NCBI RefSeq assembly: GCF_016908565.1
Contig: NZ_JAFBED010000003.1
Location: 62,001-126,000 of the forward strand
Direction: 5' to 3'
From: Sutcliffiella tianshenii
Lineage (GTDB): Bacteria; Bacillota; Bacilli; Bacillales; Bacillaceae_I
Length of the DNA: 64,000 bases
Both the position numbers and the translations under genes were made by a program. How positions within the stretch are numbered: the first letter of the stretch is position 1; each line of letters starts with the position of its first letter. The notes beneath the pieces are model-generated. The model was not told the origin of the DNA. It made no database searches and was given only the letters and a program-made list of their open reading frames with translations. Of the stretch, positions 35,364 through 45,432 are shown piece after piece.

Positions 35364-35825
35364 TCACTTTTTTGAAAAAGAAGCGTTTCTACTGGTTACT
35401 TTCTTTTTAACTATTAAAATTAAGAGAGATAGTATGACAATAGTTAACCCTCCACCTATAACCAAATGAATAGGATTATATTTTCCTCCGGCATACTCAC
35501 CATCCCAATCAGCCTTTATATATTTACCAGCGTCTTCAACAGCTATTGCAGTATCTGTACTAACTCCTTTAATGGAAAAATACTTAGTCCCTTTTTTATA
35601 GGCATTAGAAAAATTCCCATAATAGGTGCCTTCCTTATCCGAATACTTTGTTACATGTCCTATTTCTTTATCAATCTCGGTTACGTATTCATCGCTGATT
35701 ACATAAATATCTCCTTCATAGACCACAAATGAATATGCCCAGCTAGCAAACTGCTTACTAGGTAACGAAAAACAAAAAACAACGACCAATAATAATATCA
35801 AGCTGAGTGATTGATTAAATTTCAT
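35364..35825 (-). CDS. Exported protein with C-terminal membrane anchor
   Basis: A 153-aa protein. Signal peptide (LSLILLLVVVFCFSLPSKQFASWA), a small beta domain (SFVVYEGDIYVISDEYVTEIDKEIG), then a stop-transfer helix (LVIGGGLTIVILSLLILIVKKK). Same topology as the protein at 15770-16474 but without clear sequence identity. GGAGG is 7 nt before the ATG. Unknown function. Confidence 0.7.
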   Translation of the reverse strand: MKFNQSLSLILLLVVVFCFSLPSKQFASWAYSFVVYEGDIYVISDEYVTEIDKEIGHVTKYSDKEGTYYGNFSNAYKKGTKYFSIKGVSTDTAIAVEDAGKYIKADWDGEYAGGKYNPIHLVIGGGLTIVILSLLILIVKKKVTSRNASFSKK

Positions 35826-35912
35826 TCAGTACCTCCATGTTCATAAAAATCGAGTAACTCACTAATACTGATTATTCCAAATTAAACCAAATAACTCAAT
35901 GCATAATTTCAT

Positions 35913-35948
35913 AAAAGAAAGGAGCTTACCTCGTTTCAGATAAGCTCC
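35913..35948 (-). terminator. Probable terminator of the methyltransferase gene
   Basis: Minus-strand arms GGAGCTTA / TAAGCTCC, then TTTCTTTT. Confidence 0.7.
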
Positions 35949-35980
35949 CAATAGTGAACTAAACTAATAAAGTTAATCTA

Positions 35981-36604
35981 TTACTTAATTCCCCTAACCG
36001 CAACAGTATGATATCCTCTTGAATCTGGGCCTCTGACTAAAGAAACTTCTTTAAATCCTGCATTCTTCATATTAGGTATAATATGTTTTTCTGTAATCCC
36101 TTTTATTCCTTCCCAAACTTCATCATTTTTCCCGTCAGAAAAAGTAAGGATTACAACTCCTTCAGACTTTAAGACCCTAAAGATTTCGGATAATGTCGCA
36201 GCTATATCTGTCCAAAAATAAATAGTTTGGATACTGAAGACCGTGTTGAAAGTTTCATTCTGCAAGGGCAAAATGTTGAGATTAGCTTGTATCAGTTTTA
36301 CTCTCTTTTCATTTATTGCCTTTTTATTTCTGACTCTTGCTGATCGAATCATAGTCGGAGAAAGGTCCAACCCTACTATTTCTTCGGCTAAGCCCTTTTC
36401 TGAAATCAATCTGATTGCGTATCCTGCACCGCACCCCAATTCTAAAATCCTGTCACCCTTTTTAACATCCATTAGCTCCAACGAAAAGTTCGTTTCAACC
36501 TTGTGCTGCCTTACCATTTTTTCACCTATATATGTACCAATTATTCCTTTAGGAGTTTGATAATGACGATCAATAAATTCTTTTGTTGTTTTAAGGAAAC
36601 CCAT
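35981..36604 (-). CDS. Class I SAM-dependent methyltransferase
   Basis: A 207-aa methyltransferase of the UbiE/Methyltransf_11 type. Motif I is ILELGCGAGYAIRLI, the acidic residue is in EIVGLDLSPTMIRSARVR, and NTVFSIQTIYFWTDIAATLSEIFRVLKSEGVVILTF gives motifs II-III. GGGGAG precedes the ATG. Substrate unknown; distinct from the enzyme at 12886-13584. Confidence 0.87.
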   Translation of the reverse strand: MGFLKTTKEFIDRHYQTPKGIIGTYIGEKMVRQHKVETNFSLELMDVKKGDRILELGCGAGYAIRLISEKGLAEEIVGLDLSPTMIRSARVRNKKAINEKRVKLIQANLNILPLQNETFNTVFSIQTIYFWTDIAATLSEIFRVLKSEGVVILTFSDGKNDEVWEGIKGITEKHIIPNMKNAGFKEVSLVRGPDSRGYHTVAVRGIK

Positions 36605-36722
36605 ATAAATCTCCCCTTTAAAAGGCTATAACCATATAATTCGACAAAGTTTGATATACACCTGTCTTTAAATTATTTATGGATATTTAAAAATGTCGGA
36701 GTAATAGAGTGTTTTTTACACG

Positions 36723-36752
36723 AAAAAACGAGCACTATTAAGCGCTCGTTTT
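36723..36752 (-). terminator. Intrinsic terminator of the orphan gerA-like gene
   Basis: Minus-strand stem AACGAGC / GCTCGTT with a T run of six. Confidence 0.88.
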
Positions 36753-36777
36753 GGAGTCTTCATCTATTTTCACCATG

Positions 36778-38223
36778 TTAATTATTTTCTTCGGTATAGG
36801 TATGCTTGCTGTTGGTAAGTTTCTGCAAATCTTCTCTATATAATGTATCTTTCAATTCCTCCATCTTAAATGGAATTAATGGGGAAAGATAAGGAACACC
36901 TACTGATTTTAGGCTCACCATATAAATTATTTGAAGGGTTGTAGCTATAATTAACCCGGTAAAACCAAAAAAATTTGCAATAATCAAAAATAATATTCTT
37001 AAAGTGTTATCAACTACTACCAGTCCTCTGTTTGCCCCTAAGAAACTTGAAAGAGTTGTGATTCCTATCACGATTAGACTGACTGGGTGGATTAATTTTG
37101 CCGTAACCGCTGTTTCTCCAATAACAATTGTTCCAATTAATGACACCAAAATCACTGCCGTTTGCGGAAGACGGAACGAAACATCAACTAGTATTCTTAT
37201 CAAAAATATTAGAATGATCATTTCCCAAAAGGTCGGCAACAGCTCATCCTTAGAAATGATGGCTTCTGAAATCTTTTTTGGCAGATCATCTTTGTGAAAA
37301 TTGGCTATCGCTATATAAACAGCAGGCAGATATACTCCCATAAAAAATGCGAACATTCTCATGGCCCGGCTAGTAAGCCTGCCCAATGAGATGTGATATT
37401 CATCAGGTGCCTGAAGAAATTCGACAAATAGAGCTGGTGTCAAGATGGCGAAAGGGTAGCCATCAACAATAACGGCTACTCTTCCTTCAAATAAGGAAGA
37501 GACCACTCCGTCAATCCTTTCTGAATGTCTTATTCGTGGAAAAATAGACCTTGGCTTTCCCTCTAACACATCCTCCAGTACTCTTTCACTGAGGACATAC
37601 TTTAACCTTAAACTTTTTATTCTCTTTTTAACTTCTTTTAATATTCCTTTATCCACAATACCTTCTATGTATAAGATAGAAACTGATGTTGGGGAAATCG
37701 AGCCCAACTCTATTGTATCTACACAAAAATCGGGAGTTTTTAATGAACTTCTTATCAGATTGATATTTGTTTTCATTTTTTCAGTTAATCCAATTTGGGA
37801 ACCTCTTGCGGTACGTTCTCCTAGTGTTGCTTCGATACTTCTTTCCGCCCACTTAGGAGATGGAATGATGACCCCTTGTTGATACTCGTCTATCAGTAAA
37901 ACAGTACTCCCCTGTACGATGGCATCGGTCAACTCTTTATACTGATTAGTGGTCTTCACTTCAGCCGATTCAATGACTCTTCCCAGTATTTGATCTATGA
38001 GTGATTCCTTCATACCTACAGTCTTGAATGGTTCCAATAAAGGCTTGACCACATGCTCCTGAATAAGCTCTATATCAATAATCCCGTCCAGATAGACAAC
38101 GGCCATTTCGGCTGAACCTTTGAAGCCCACCTTCATTTTCCTTACGATAAGGTCAGAAGTATGGTGAAAAGAATTTTCGATATTTTTGATATTTTCTTCA
38201 AGGCATTTTTCTATGTTAGGCAT
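36778..38223 (-). CDS. Orphan GerA-family germination protein
   Basis: A 481-aa A-type subunit of a nutrient germinant receptor. Soluble N-terminal domain (SFHHTSDLIVRKMKVGF, VYLDGIIDIELIQEHVVKPL), the SEAEVKT..YKELTDAI-like block, then membrane helices from ~residue 290 and the ending SVGVPYLSPLIPFKMEELKDT. Unlike 7.9-11.7 kb, no GerB or GerC gene lies on either side: a strong terminator follows and a divergent dehydrogenase precedes it. It may pair with subunits made elsewhere. ATG 38223 has AAGGGAGG 7 nt upstream. Confidence 0.88.
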   Translation of the reverse strand: MPNIEKCLEENIKNIENSFHHTSDLIVRKMKVGFKGSAEMAVVYLDGIIDIELIQEHVVKPLLEPFKTVGMKESLIDQILGRVIESAEVKTTNQYKELTDAIVQGSTVLLIDEYQQGVIIPSPKWAERSIEATLGERTARGSQIGLTEKMKTNINLIRSSLKTPDFCVDTIELGSISPTSVSILYIEGIVDKGILKEVKKRIKSLRLKYVLSERVLEDVLEGKPRSIFPRIRHSERIDGVVSSLFEGRVAVIVDGYPFAILTPALFVEFLQAPDEYHISLGRLTSRAMRMFAFFMGVYLPAVYIAIANFHKDDLPKKISEAIISKDELLPTFWEMIILIFLIRILVDVSFRLPQTAVILVSLIGTIVIGETAVTAKLIHPVSLIVIGITTLSSFLGANRGLVVVDNTLRILFLIIANFFGFTGLIIATTLQIIYMVSLKSVGVPYLSPLIPFKMEELKDTLYREDLQKLTNSKHTYTEENN

Positions 38224-38352
38224 TATACTACCTCCCTTAAAGGTAGTATTAGGAAATGTCAAAATACTATACTTTTTAACTGAATCAGTGCGTGCAGTTT
38301 GGGGACTACTATATAGGAAAGAATCACGTTGTTAACAATAGGGGGAATATAT

Positions 38353-39246
38353 ATGAATTTTAAAAACATTACGGTTGCTGGTGGCGGAGTTTTAGGAAGT
38401 CAAATTGCATTCCAAGCTGCTTTTAAAGGATTTGAAGTATCCTTATACGATATCAACGAAAACGCATTAAAAATGACGGATACCCGCTTCAAAAATTACA
38501 TGGAACGGTATAAAGAGGATATCGGAGCTACGCAAGAAGAATTGGAAGATGCATATAACCGTTTAACGCTATATACTGACTTGGAAAAAGCAGTTGAAAA
38601 TGCAGATTTAATGATCGAAGCGGTTCCTGAATTGGTAGAAATAAAAAAAGATTTTTATCAAAAATTAGCGAAAGTTGCACCAGAAAAGACTATTTTTGCA
38701 TCTAACACTTCAACCTTGCTGCCAAGTCAGTTCGCTGAATTTACAGGTAGACCTGAAAAATTCTTAGCATTGCATTTCGCTAATGAAATTTGGAAATTCA
38801 ATGTTGCAGAAATCATGAAACACCCTGGAACAAAAGAAGAAATCTTTCAAGACTTGATCGATTTTGCAAAAGCAATTGGAATGGTGCCAATTCCGATCCA
38901 TAAAGAACAACCAGGATATGTAATGAATTCACTTATCATTCCGTTTTTATTCGCAGCCCAAAATTTACTTGTAAACGGAGTTTCGGATCCGGAGTCGATT
39001 GACAAAACATGGATGCTCACATCAGGAGCGCCATTTGGACCTTTCGCATGGCTAGATATCATTGGAATTAATACTGTCTATAATGTTGCCATTAATATGG
39101 GAGAACAAGGTAATAAAGAAAGCGATAGAGTAGCGGATTATCTGAAAAGAGAATTTATCGATAAAGGAAAACTAGGAAAGCAATCTGGTGAAGGATTCTA
39201 TAAATATCCAAATCCGAAATATCTAGATCAGGATTTCTTAAAATAA
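38353..39246 (+). CDS. 3-hydroxyacyl-CoA dehydrogenase (3-hydroxybutyryl-CoA dehydrogenase type)
   Basis: A 297-aa NAD(P)-dependent enzyme oxidising 3-hydroxyacyl-CoA. The Rossmann motif is VAGGGVLGSQIAFQ, with the acidic NAD-specific residue in VSLYDINENA. ADLMIEAVPELVEIKKDFYQKL and FASNTSTLLPSQFAEFTGRPEKFLALHFANE cover the catalytic His (HFAN, where HFFNP is usual). The C-terminal helical domain has QPGYVMNSLIIPFLFAA. The HFANE variant and stand-alone position suggest a side role, not the core fatty-acid operon. GGGGGA is 7 nt before ATG 38353. Confidence 0.88.
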   Translation: MNFKNITVAGGGVLGSQIAFQAAFKGFEVSLYDINENALKMTDTRFKNYMERYKEDIGATQEELEDAYNRLTLYTDLEKAVENADLMIEAVPELVEIKKDFYQKLAKVAPEKTIFASNTSTLLPSQFAEFTGRPEKFLALHFANEIWKFNVAEIMKHPGTKEEIFQDLIDFAKAIGMVPIPIHKEQPGYVMNSLIIPFLFAAQNLLVNGVSDPESIDKTWMLTSGAPFGPFAWLDIIGINTVYNVAINMGEQGNKESDRVADYLKREFIDKGKLGKQSGEGFYKYPNPKYLDQDFLK

Positions 39247-39250
39247 TTCA

Positions 39251-39282
39251 ATAAAAAATCACATCCATTCGGATGTGATTTT
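39251..39282 (+). terminator. Bidirectional intrinsic terminator
   Basis: Stem AAATCACATCC / GGATGTGATTT, loop ATTC, A-rich on the left and T-rich on the right. It serves the dehydrogenase and the convergent phosphoesterase gene. Confidence 0.9.
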
Positions 39283-39307
39283 CTGATTTCAAAGGTTCAT
39301 TAGTTAT

Positions 39308-40159
39308 TCATGGTGTCTTTAATGTTAATACAACTATTTCCGGTCGATTAAAGATTCTCAAAGGAATTATACTATTGCCGAGACCTCTGTTAACAATCAT
39401 AGCGGTGTTTTCAGAAACGTGCTTGCCTGCAGTGAATTTCGGAAACAAGCCCTGGTTAGGAGCAATCAATCCCCCGACAAAAGGCATTCTAAACTGTCCG
39501 CCGTGAGCGTGTCCAGATAGAACTACATCAATGCTGTATTTAGAATAAAGGCTGAACAACTCTGGCCGATGGGATAAAAGGATGTTAAATCTGCCTTCTC
39601 CTACCCCTTCCATTGCATTTATGATAGCTTCCTCTGTGATACTTCTTTCATCAATTCCATCTCCGGCAAGTGCAGGGTCATCAATTCCGATAATTTGAAT
39701 GCTTTCGTTACCTAAGGTAATTGAATCTGCTGTATTTCTCATTACTTTTACACCTATATCAAGTAAGCTCTCTTCCAATGAGCTGAACTTCCCAGACCAC
39801 CATTCGTGATTACCAGTTACAAAATAAACCGGAGCGATTTGAATCAATTCCTTCATCAATGTCAGACTGGTTTCCTTATTATATTTCTTCGAATCCACTA
39901 GATCACCTGTAAATACAATTAGATTAGGGTTAACTTCACTTACTTTTTGAACTATCACATCTTGATTTTCCCCGTAGGATTTACTATGAAGGTCCGATAA
40001 TTGCACGATTTTATAACCATCAAAACTTGCTGGAACTCTATCTGTATTAATTGAGATATCTGTAGTCTCAATCCAATTATTTTGAAAATAAAAAAAGAAA
40101 ATCAGTGAAATTATTGTAGCAAAAAATATTAACAATCTCTTCTTTCTCTGCTTTTTCAA
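39308..40159 (-). CDS. Membrane-anchored metallophosphoesterase (YkuE/YaeI-like)
   Basis: A 283-aa protein. One N-terminal helix (LLIFFATIISLIFFFYF) precedes a calcineurin-like domain facing outwards: VQLSDLHSKSYG, VFTGDLVDS, FVTGNHEWWSG, LLSHRPELF and VLSGHAHGGQFRMP. YkuE is a wall-linked, Tat-exported relative; no twin-arginine motif is seen here. The chosen start is a TTG (40159) with AGAGG 7 nt upstream; the earlier ATG at 40225 has no ribosome site. Confidence 0.88.
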   Translation of the reverse strand: MKKQRKKRLLIFFATIISLIFFFYFQNNWIETTDISINTDRVPASFDGYKIVQLSDLHSKSYGENQDVIVQKVSEVNPNLIVFTGDLVDSKKYNKETSLTLMKELIQIAPVYFVTGNHEWWSGKFSSLEESLLDIGVKVMRNTADSITLGNESIQIIGIDDPALAGDGIDERSITEEAIINAMEGVGEGRFNILLSHRPELFSLYSKYSIDVVLSGHAHGGQFRMPFVGGLIAPNQGLFPKFTAGKHVSENTAMIVNRGLGNSIIPLRIFNRPEIVVLTLKTP

Positions 40160-40261
40160 AGCCACACCTCTTTTTGGTTTTACTATGTCTCTCTGATGTA
40201 ATAGTCCAATGGTATCAAGATGCATTCTAATTATTATATTAATACAAGATATTGAAAACTA

Positions 40262-40303
40262 AAACAAAGAACCCAAAACCAAATATTAAAGTGGTGGGTT
40301 CTT
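40262..40303 (-). terminator. Probable terminator downstream of the bpr-like gene
   Basis: Minus-strand arms AAGAACCCACCA / TGGTTTTGGGTTCTT, then TGTTTTAG, 147 nt after the protease stop. The intervening stretch has no clear gene. Confidence 0.6.
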
Positions 40304-40449
40304 CATTATATTTTGTGCAAAACTTTTATACTCAGTTAAGCATTATGTGTGGGGGGTGGATGGATTTTGAATATGATATTGCACAATTATTTGGTTTTTG
40401 GTACCTAGACGATATTAAATCATTACGACAGGTGTTCGCTCAAGCTAGA

Positions 40450-43400
40450 TTATTTGATTTTGATCGTCTTTCTTTCACTATTTCCAGCCTTATCCTTTGC
40501 ATGTATGTCTATCTTATATTCGTTTTTATCCAATTTAAACTGTTCTTTGAATGATCCTTTTAAATCAACAGAAATCTGTTTATCATTAATAAAAATGCTA
40601 TCTAAATAGTCATCTTTTACTTTGCCATAAACCATAACTTCATTATGCTTTCCTTTGATTTTTTCAATTTTGTTTATCGTAATCTCTGGTTTCTTTTGGT
40701 CGAATATTATATTTACAGCTTCCGATGGGTCTGTTCTACCAGCCTTCGTTTCTGTAACTGCCGTTAATCTGTTTTCACCTTTTTTCAAATCTACAGTAAT
40801 GGCAAATGAACCATCTTCATTTGATTTTCCAGTTGCTTTGTCCTTCCCGTTGTTTTGAATGATAACAGTACTTGATGGTGCTGCTTCCCCTTTCACAACA
40901 ATTTTGGATTCTTTTGTGAACGAATCATTTAATGGCGATTCAATCACTGGAACCGGTAAGGAATTATTTACAACTGCCCGGATCATCATGTTTCCATAAA
41001 ACGGATTATCATTCTGTTCCCAAACCCCATTTAAGAAAAACCAGTTTCGATCATGGAAAGTACTGCTAATATCACTGTAGAGACTTGGTGATTTACGGTC
41101 AAAATAACCATCAGGCTGTATATATACCAAGTAAAAATCTCCTGTAACAAAAATGTTTTTATCCATTAAATCAACATGCGTCCATTCCCCATCAGTCCTG
41201 GCATCAGCATCAAATGGCCCCGCAATTAGCTTTCCGGGATCACCATTCACACCTGTGGAATCATATACCGCCACTTGAAATCTAGTTCCACGATAAGGAG
41301 CTTCTGTATTCACCTTAAATAGTCCACCTGTCAACCAAGACTTCGTAACTCCTTTATCCAAGGACATTTTTATAGCAAAGCCATTATTGGCAAAACCAAA
41401 AAACCATGAATCTTCAGATGTCCCATCATCATAACCAATCTCTCCAGGGACCCCAATAAACCTTTTCAAATCTATGTTCTGTGTGATTTTCTTACCCGAT
41501 TGAAGAGTTACCGTGTATTCACTAATTACATAATCTCTCTTAAACACATGTAACGTATAGGTACCTTCATAGGCTGTAAGTGTAAATCTACCCTTGCTAT
41601 CGGTTTTTACTGGAGTAATGGCTGCATCCTCTACTATAGAAATAATAGCATCTGATAGAGGTTTCCCTGTCTTTTCATCCTTCATTACACCTTTTACCGT
41701 TCCCTTTCCTAAAGGCTCAAGCGCAAAATCCGCTTCAACAATTCCATCTTTTGGAACGGAAACACGTTGGTCCATGGAGTGAAATCCATAAGCCTCGGCA
41801 CGAAGAGTGAAATCCCCCGCTTTATAATCTATCGAAAAACTGCCATTAGCTGGGTTTGTTGTAGTGGAGAATCCAGATTCTATAATAGTGACCTTACCAC
41901 CGATCGGTAATACATTGGGTTGGTTAGTATCAACCTCAACATGTGTAGCACTTGGAGCTAATATACTATTTTCTGATTGTTTTTTCGTATGAATTAATCC
42001 TTTAGTGTCTTGCTCCATATATTCCCCAACATTTTCTAAGGGTTTATCTGTTAATGCTATGTCATCCACGTACCAGCCATCATGAAGACGCAACTCATAA
42101 TCTGTTGCAAAGGCATTCATATAGAAACAGATATATATTTTATTTCCTGCATAAGCGGAAAGATCTACTTCTGCATCTATCCATTCATCAGTCGTGTATT
42201 CATCGATCCCAGTGGCTTCCGTTCTAGCAAACATTTCCCAGTTTACCCGGTCAGTTGAGACAAGTACTGCCCCGAAATCTGTTGAACCCATTATCCCATC
42301 TGGACTAAAGTCATACCATTGCTTAAATTGCAAATATGCATTTCCGCTTTCAGGAATCTGTACAGGTGGCATATTCAGATAGGAATAAGTATTAAAGGCA
42401 TGTGGGCCATTAAGGTATGTCCCATATACATTTTTCCCGGAAAAAGCTTTACCTGGCCCCGCTAGCGGGCTGCCCCATTGCCAATCATTATTTATTCCTT
42501 CTGAATACCAACCTTCCGTCCCACTCTCGAAATCTTGGAAATAACCAATAGAGACCGCAGGCTTCACTTCCACATCATACTGTGAGATTACATTATTTTT
42601 CCCGTAATCTACTATGATCCATTTATATGAAAATTTGCTGTTCTTTACATCTTCTTCCGGAACTACAGCTTGGTAGGTACCGTTTCTGAAGTCACCTGCT
42701 GTTCTTGTTGCTTCTATTGTCTTCCATTCATTATCTACTAAAAACTGAAGTTCAACTTTCTCTACACTGATATTATCTTGTACCTCCACCGTTAAAGGCA
42801 ATACTACTTGGTCATATACATACCTTGGTGGTGTATGTTGGAAAGTTGGCGCTGAAGTATCCTTGCCATTTTGTCCAACTTGACCTTGAATTGTTCCATT
42901 TCCTTTTTGAAATGATTTAATTGCATTATAAGCGTTTACAAATCCATGTCCATATCCATGATTCGGTGATGCAGTATACGCTGAATCTGTCAACGGAATC
43001 GCTGTATCTAGCAATATTTCCTCAATTTGATCTATAGTCAATGATGCATTTGCTTGCATAATCAGTGCAATGACTCCGGAGATATGAGGTGTTGCCATGG
43101 ATGTACCACTCATAAGCTCATATTCATTGGTTTGGACAGATGAACGGATATGAACCCCAGGTGCAGAAACATCAGGTTTCATGTCATTATAAGGTCCAGG
43201 TCCGCGAGATGAGAAACCAGCTAGAGCATTGTTATGATCAGTTGCCGCAACTGCAAGAGATTCAGGATAATTCGCTGGAGAAGAAATCCACCCTTCACCG
43301 GCAGAACCGGAATTGCCTGCAGCAAATACAGGGAAAATCCCAGCAGCCCGCCAGTTTTCAACCATTGGTCGATACCATTCATCCAAGCCTGGCCCACCAC

Positions 43401-44424
43401 CCCATGAGTTGTTTACCACATCTGGAGCCATCTCAGGGTGAGGATTTCCTGCAGAATCTTTTGGTGCTAATACCCACTCCCCTGCTCTAAGGAGATCAAC
43501 ATCGGTACCACCATTAGCTCCGAAAGCTTTAACAGCAATCCACTTTGCACCAGGAGCAACACCAATTTGATTGCTTCCATCGGACTCTGAACCAACCATC
43601 GTTCCCACTGTATGAGTACCATGTTTTAAATCGTCATATGGTGCTTCCTTATCCCCGATAGCATCAAACCAGTTATACTGATGATCCGGTTGGGTTGGAA
43701 TTGCTGGATTGTATCCGCGATATTTTTCTATTAACGCAGGATGATCCCATTGCACTCCTGTATCAATACTGGCCACTACGATTCCAGATCCATCGATCCC
43801 CATGTCCCAAACCTGTGGTGCACCAACGCGTTCCACTCCCCACTCGACTGTTGACTGATCACTGACAGATGTAGTTTCCATACTTGATGTAGGGACGATC
43901 AATTGCCGTGTTTCATTGGGCAGAATTTTTTCGACCTCCGTATATGCAGCAATTTTATCCATCACTTCTTTTGTACCAGTCACTGCAATGGCATTGACCA
44001 CGTAGAACGATTGAATATCTCTCACTTCGCCTTTTTTCTTTGCATCTTCGAGGTAATCCATCACTTTATCTTGAGATTCCATTGCTGTATTCCTTAGCGT
44101 TGAGACGATGGCAGAACGGACATAAACTTCCGTATTAACTGTCGATTTTTGTTTTTTTGCTCTTTCTGCTGCTTCTGTTGCAACTCGGTGCGTATCTACT
44201 TGCTCCTTAAATCTCACTAAAAATGTTACTACTTCCTGCTCATTAAATTGTTCAATAAGTGTAGCATCTGCCTTATTTATTTGGACTCCATTCCCACTAG
44301 TAGATATCGGCATTTGGTTTTTCGTTGCCCATGCGATGTTCGGCATGATGAAAAAGTTAGTTATCAAAGCGAAAATTAATATGATGCTTAGAGTAACCTT
44401 CACTCTTTTTTCATTAGTTTTCAA
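40450..44424 (-). CDS. bpr: Bacillopeptidase F-like secreted subtilase
   Basis: A 1324-aa exported S8 protease. Signal peptide (~1-33), I9 propeptide (~60-175, FLVRFKEQVDTHRVATEAAERAKK...YVVNAIAV), catalytic Asp221 (SIDTGVQWDHPAL), His268 (LKHGTHTVG), oxyanion Asn371 and Ser442 (MSGTSMATPH). Then an immune-inhibitor-A/MAM-like jelly roll (~640-800, FQDFESGTEGWYSEG), carboxypeptidase-regulatory-like repeats (~860-1030), and C-terminal Big-like repeats (ESPLNDSFTKESKIVVKGEA). Collinear with B. subtilis Bpr as I remember it. TTG start with GGAGGAG upstream. It begins 33 nt after the anti-sigma gene on the same strand. Confidence 0.93.
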   Translation of the reverse strand: MKTNEKRVKVTLSIILIFALITNFFIMPNIAWATKNQMPISTSGNGVQINKADATLIEQFNEQEVVTFLVRFKEQVDTHRVATEAAERAKKQKSTVNTEVYVRSAIVSTLRNTAMESQDKVMDYLEDAKKKGEVRDIQSFYVVNAIAVTGTKEVMDKIAAYTEVEKILPNETRQLIVPTSSMETTSVSDQSTVEWGVERVGAPQVWDMGIDGSGIVVASIDTGVQWDHPALIEKYRGYNPAIPTQPDHQYNWFDAIGDKEAPYDDLKHGTHTVGTMVGSESDGSNQIGVAPGAKWIAVKAFGANGGTDVDLLRAGEWVLAPKDSAGNPHPEMAPDVVNNSWGGGPGLDEWYRPMVENWRAAGIFPVFAAGNSGSAGEGWISSPANYPESLAVAATDHNNALAGFSSRGPGPYNDMKPDVSAPGVHIRSSVQTNEYELMSGTSMATPHISGVIALIMQANASLTIDQIEEILLDTAIPLTDSAYTASPNHGYGHGFVNAYNAIKSFQKGNGTIQGQVGQNGKDTSAPTFQHTPPRYVYDQVVLPLTVEVQDNISVEKVELQFLVDNEWKTIEATRTAGDFRNGTYQAVVPEEDVKNSKFSYKWIIVDYGKNNVISQYDVEVKPAVSIGYFQDFESGTEGWYSEGINNDWQWGSPLAGPGKAFSGKNVYGTYLNGPHAFNTYSYLNMPPVQIPESGNAYLQFKQWYDFSPDGIMGSTDFGAVLVSTDRVNWEMFARTEATGIDEYTTDEWIDAEVDLSAYAGNKIYICFYMNAFATDYELRLHDGWYVDDIALTDKPLENVGEYMEQDTKGLIHTKKQSENSILAPSATHVEVDTNQPNVLPIGGKVTIIESGFSTTTNPANGSFSIDYKAGDFTLRAEAYGFHSMDQRVSVPKDGIVEADFALEPLGKGTVKGVMKDEKTGKPLSDAIISIVEDAAITPVKTDSKGRFTLTAYEGTYTLHVFKRDYVISEYTVTLQSGKKITQNIDLKRFIGVPGEIGYDDGTSEDSWFFGFANNGFAIKMSLDKGVTKSWLTGGLFKVNTEAPYRGTRFQVAVYDSTGVNGDPGKLIAGPFDADARTDGEWTHVDLMDKNIFVTGDFYLVYIQPDGYFDRKSPSLYSDISSTFHDRNWFFLNGVWEQNDNPFYGNMMIRAVVNNSLPVPVIESPLNDSFTKESKIVVKGEAAPSSTVIIQNNGKDKATGKSNEDGSFAITVDLKKGENRLTAVTETKAGRTDPSEAVNIIFDQKKPEITINKIEKIKGKHNEVMVYGKVKDDYLDSIFINDKQISVDLKGSFKEQFKLDKNEYKIDIHAKDKAGNSERKTIKIK

Positions 44425-44457
44425 ATAAACTCCTCCACTACTTTTTATTGAATAGAT

Positions 44458-45432
44458 TTATAGATTCCAAAGTTCCTCAAATACTTGATCATTCATTTTA
44501 AAATATAGCGATTGCCCGTAACTGATATATCCTCCCTTGATTACACCTAGTGTGACAGCCGTTCCATCATTTAGATGCAAGGTTAATTCTTTATACTGAT
44601 CATTGTTACGAAAATCGCCTATTTCTGCTTCTACATCTTGTATCAAGTATGGCTTGGTCATGTTTAATTCTTCTAAAAATGCATTAACTACCCTTAAGTT
44701 ATTAATGTTCATGTAATTATTCGTATTGCTTAACGAATCCTCATAGGATCTAGATTTTGCTTCTTGTACATTATTCACCAAATGCAAATCACCGAAAATA
44801 TCATTTCCATCATTTACAGTGATTCCCGTTAGACTCTCGTAAAACTCTGCATAACCTTCTCCATCTATTTCGTAATAGGTCATAATCCGAAGGCCATCTT
44901 TATATCCTTTTACAGAGTAAACATCGGTTTCCCCAATTGTCGATGCAAACTCTTTTGCATAATTATCCTGATTACTCCATTCATCTATACCGGCTTTTGT
45001 TTTTCCCAGCTTTTCACCTTTTATCTCTGAAACTTTATTATTATCAATCGTTGTTGGTGATTGGGTATATATTTTCCCTTTATAAACAATGAGTGGCATC
45101 ATTTTAGCTGAACCGTGTTCCGGTAATTCGATAGCAGGTATGGCAACTCCTGAATTACTAGATGGGTTCTGTTGAGAACTGTTTGTAGTATTTTGCGAGT
45201 TGAAATAACTATAAGCACCTATGCTTAGAGTTATTAAAAGAGCTACAGAAGGGATTAGTTTCGTTACCACCCATCCGCTCGAAGCAAATGCAAATCTTTT
45301 AATGGGACCTCTTTTATCCATTTTTCTTGCAGACTCTCTTAATTTTTTTGCAGTGGAGACAACAAACTCATCACGCGGATTTTGGGGATATGTCTCACGA
45401 ATCAAATCAAACAAATCCTTGTCATTTTGCAT
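44458..45432 (-). CDS. Membrane anti-sigma-like protein
   Basis: A 324-aa protein with a charged cytoplasmic N terminus (~1-55), one helix (VVTKLIPSVALLITLSIGAYSYF), a Ser/Asn/Gln-rich linker, and an extracellular domain (~95-324, MMPLIVYKGKIYTQSP...YKELTLHLNDGTAVTLGVIKGGYI). No zinc-finger HxxxCxxC is present. Overlapping an ECF sigma gene by 11 nt and having this topology imply it is the cognate anti-sigma; this is inference from context. The bpr-like gene follows 33 nt later. Confidence 0.78.
   Translation of the reverse strand: MQNDKDLFDLIRETYPQNPRDEFVVSTAKKLRESARKMDKRGPIKRFAFASSGWVVTKLIPSVALLITLSIGAYSYFNSQNTTNSSQQNPSSNSGVAIPAIELPEHGSAKMMPLIVYKGKIYTQSPTTIDNNKVSEIKGEKLGKTKAGIDEWSNQDNYAKEFASTIGETDVYSVKGYKDGLRIMTYYEIDGEGYAEFYESLTGITVNDGNDIFGDLHLVNNVQEAKSRSYEDSLSNTNNYMNINNLRVVNAFLEELNMTKPYLIQDVEAEIGDFRNNDQYKELTLHLNDGTAVTLGVIKGGYISYGQSLYFKMNDQVFEELWNL

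Noticed and set aside
40252-40554. Plus-strand 100-codon open frame after the phosphoesterase, including a MDFEYDIAQLFGFWYL segment
   Set aside because: It overlaps the end of the bpr-like gene and a terminator, and matches no family I know. A short gene remnant cannot be excluded.
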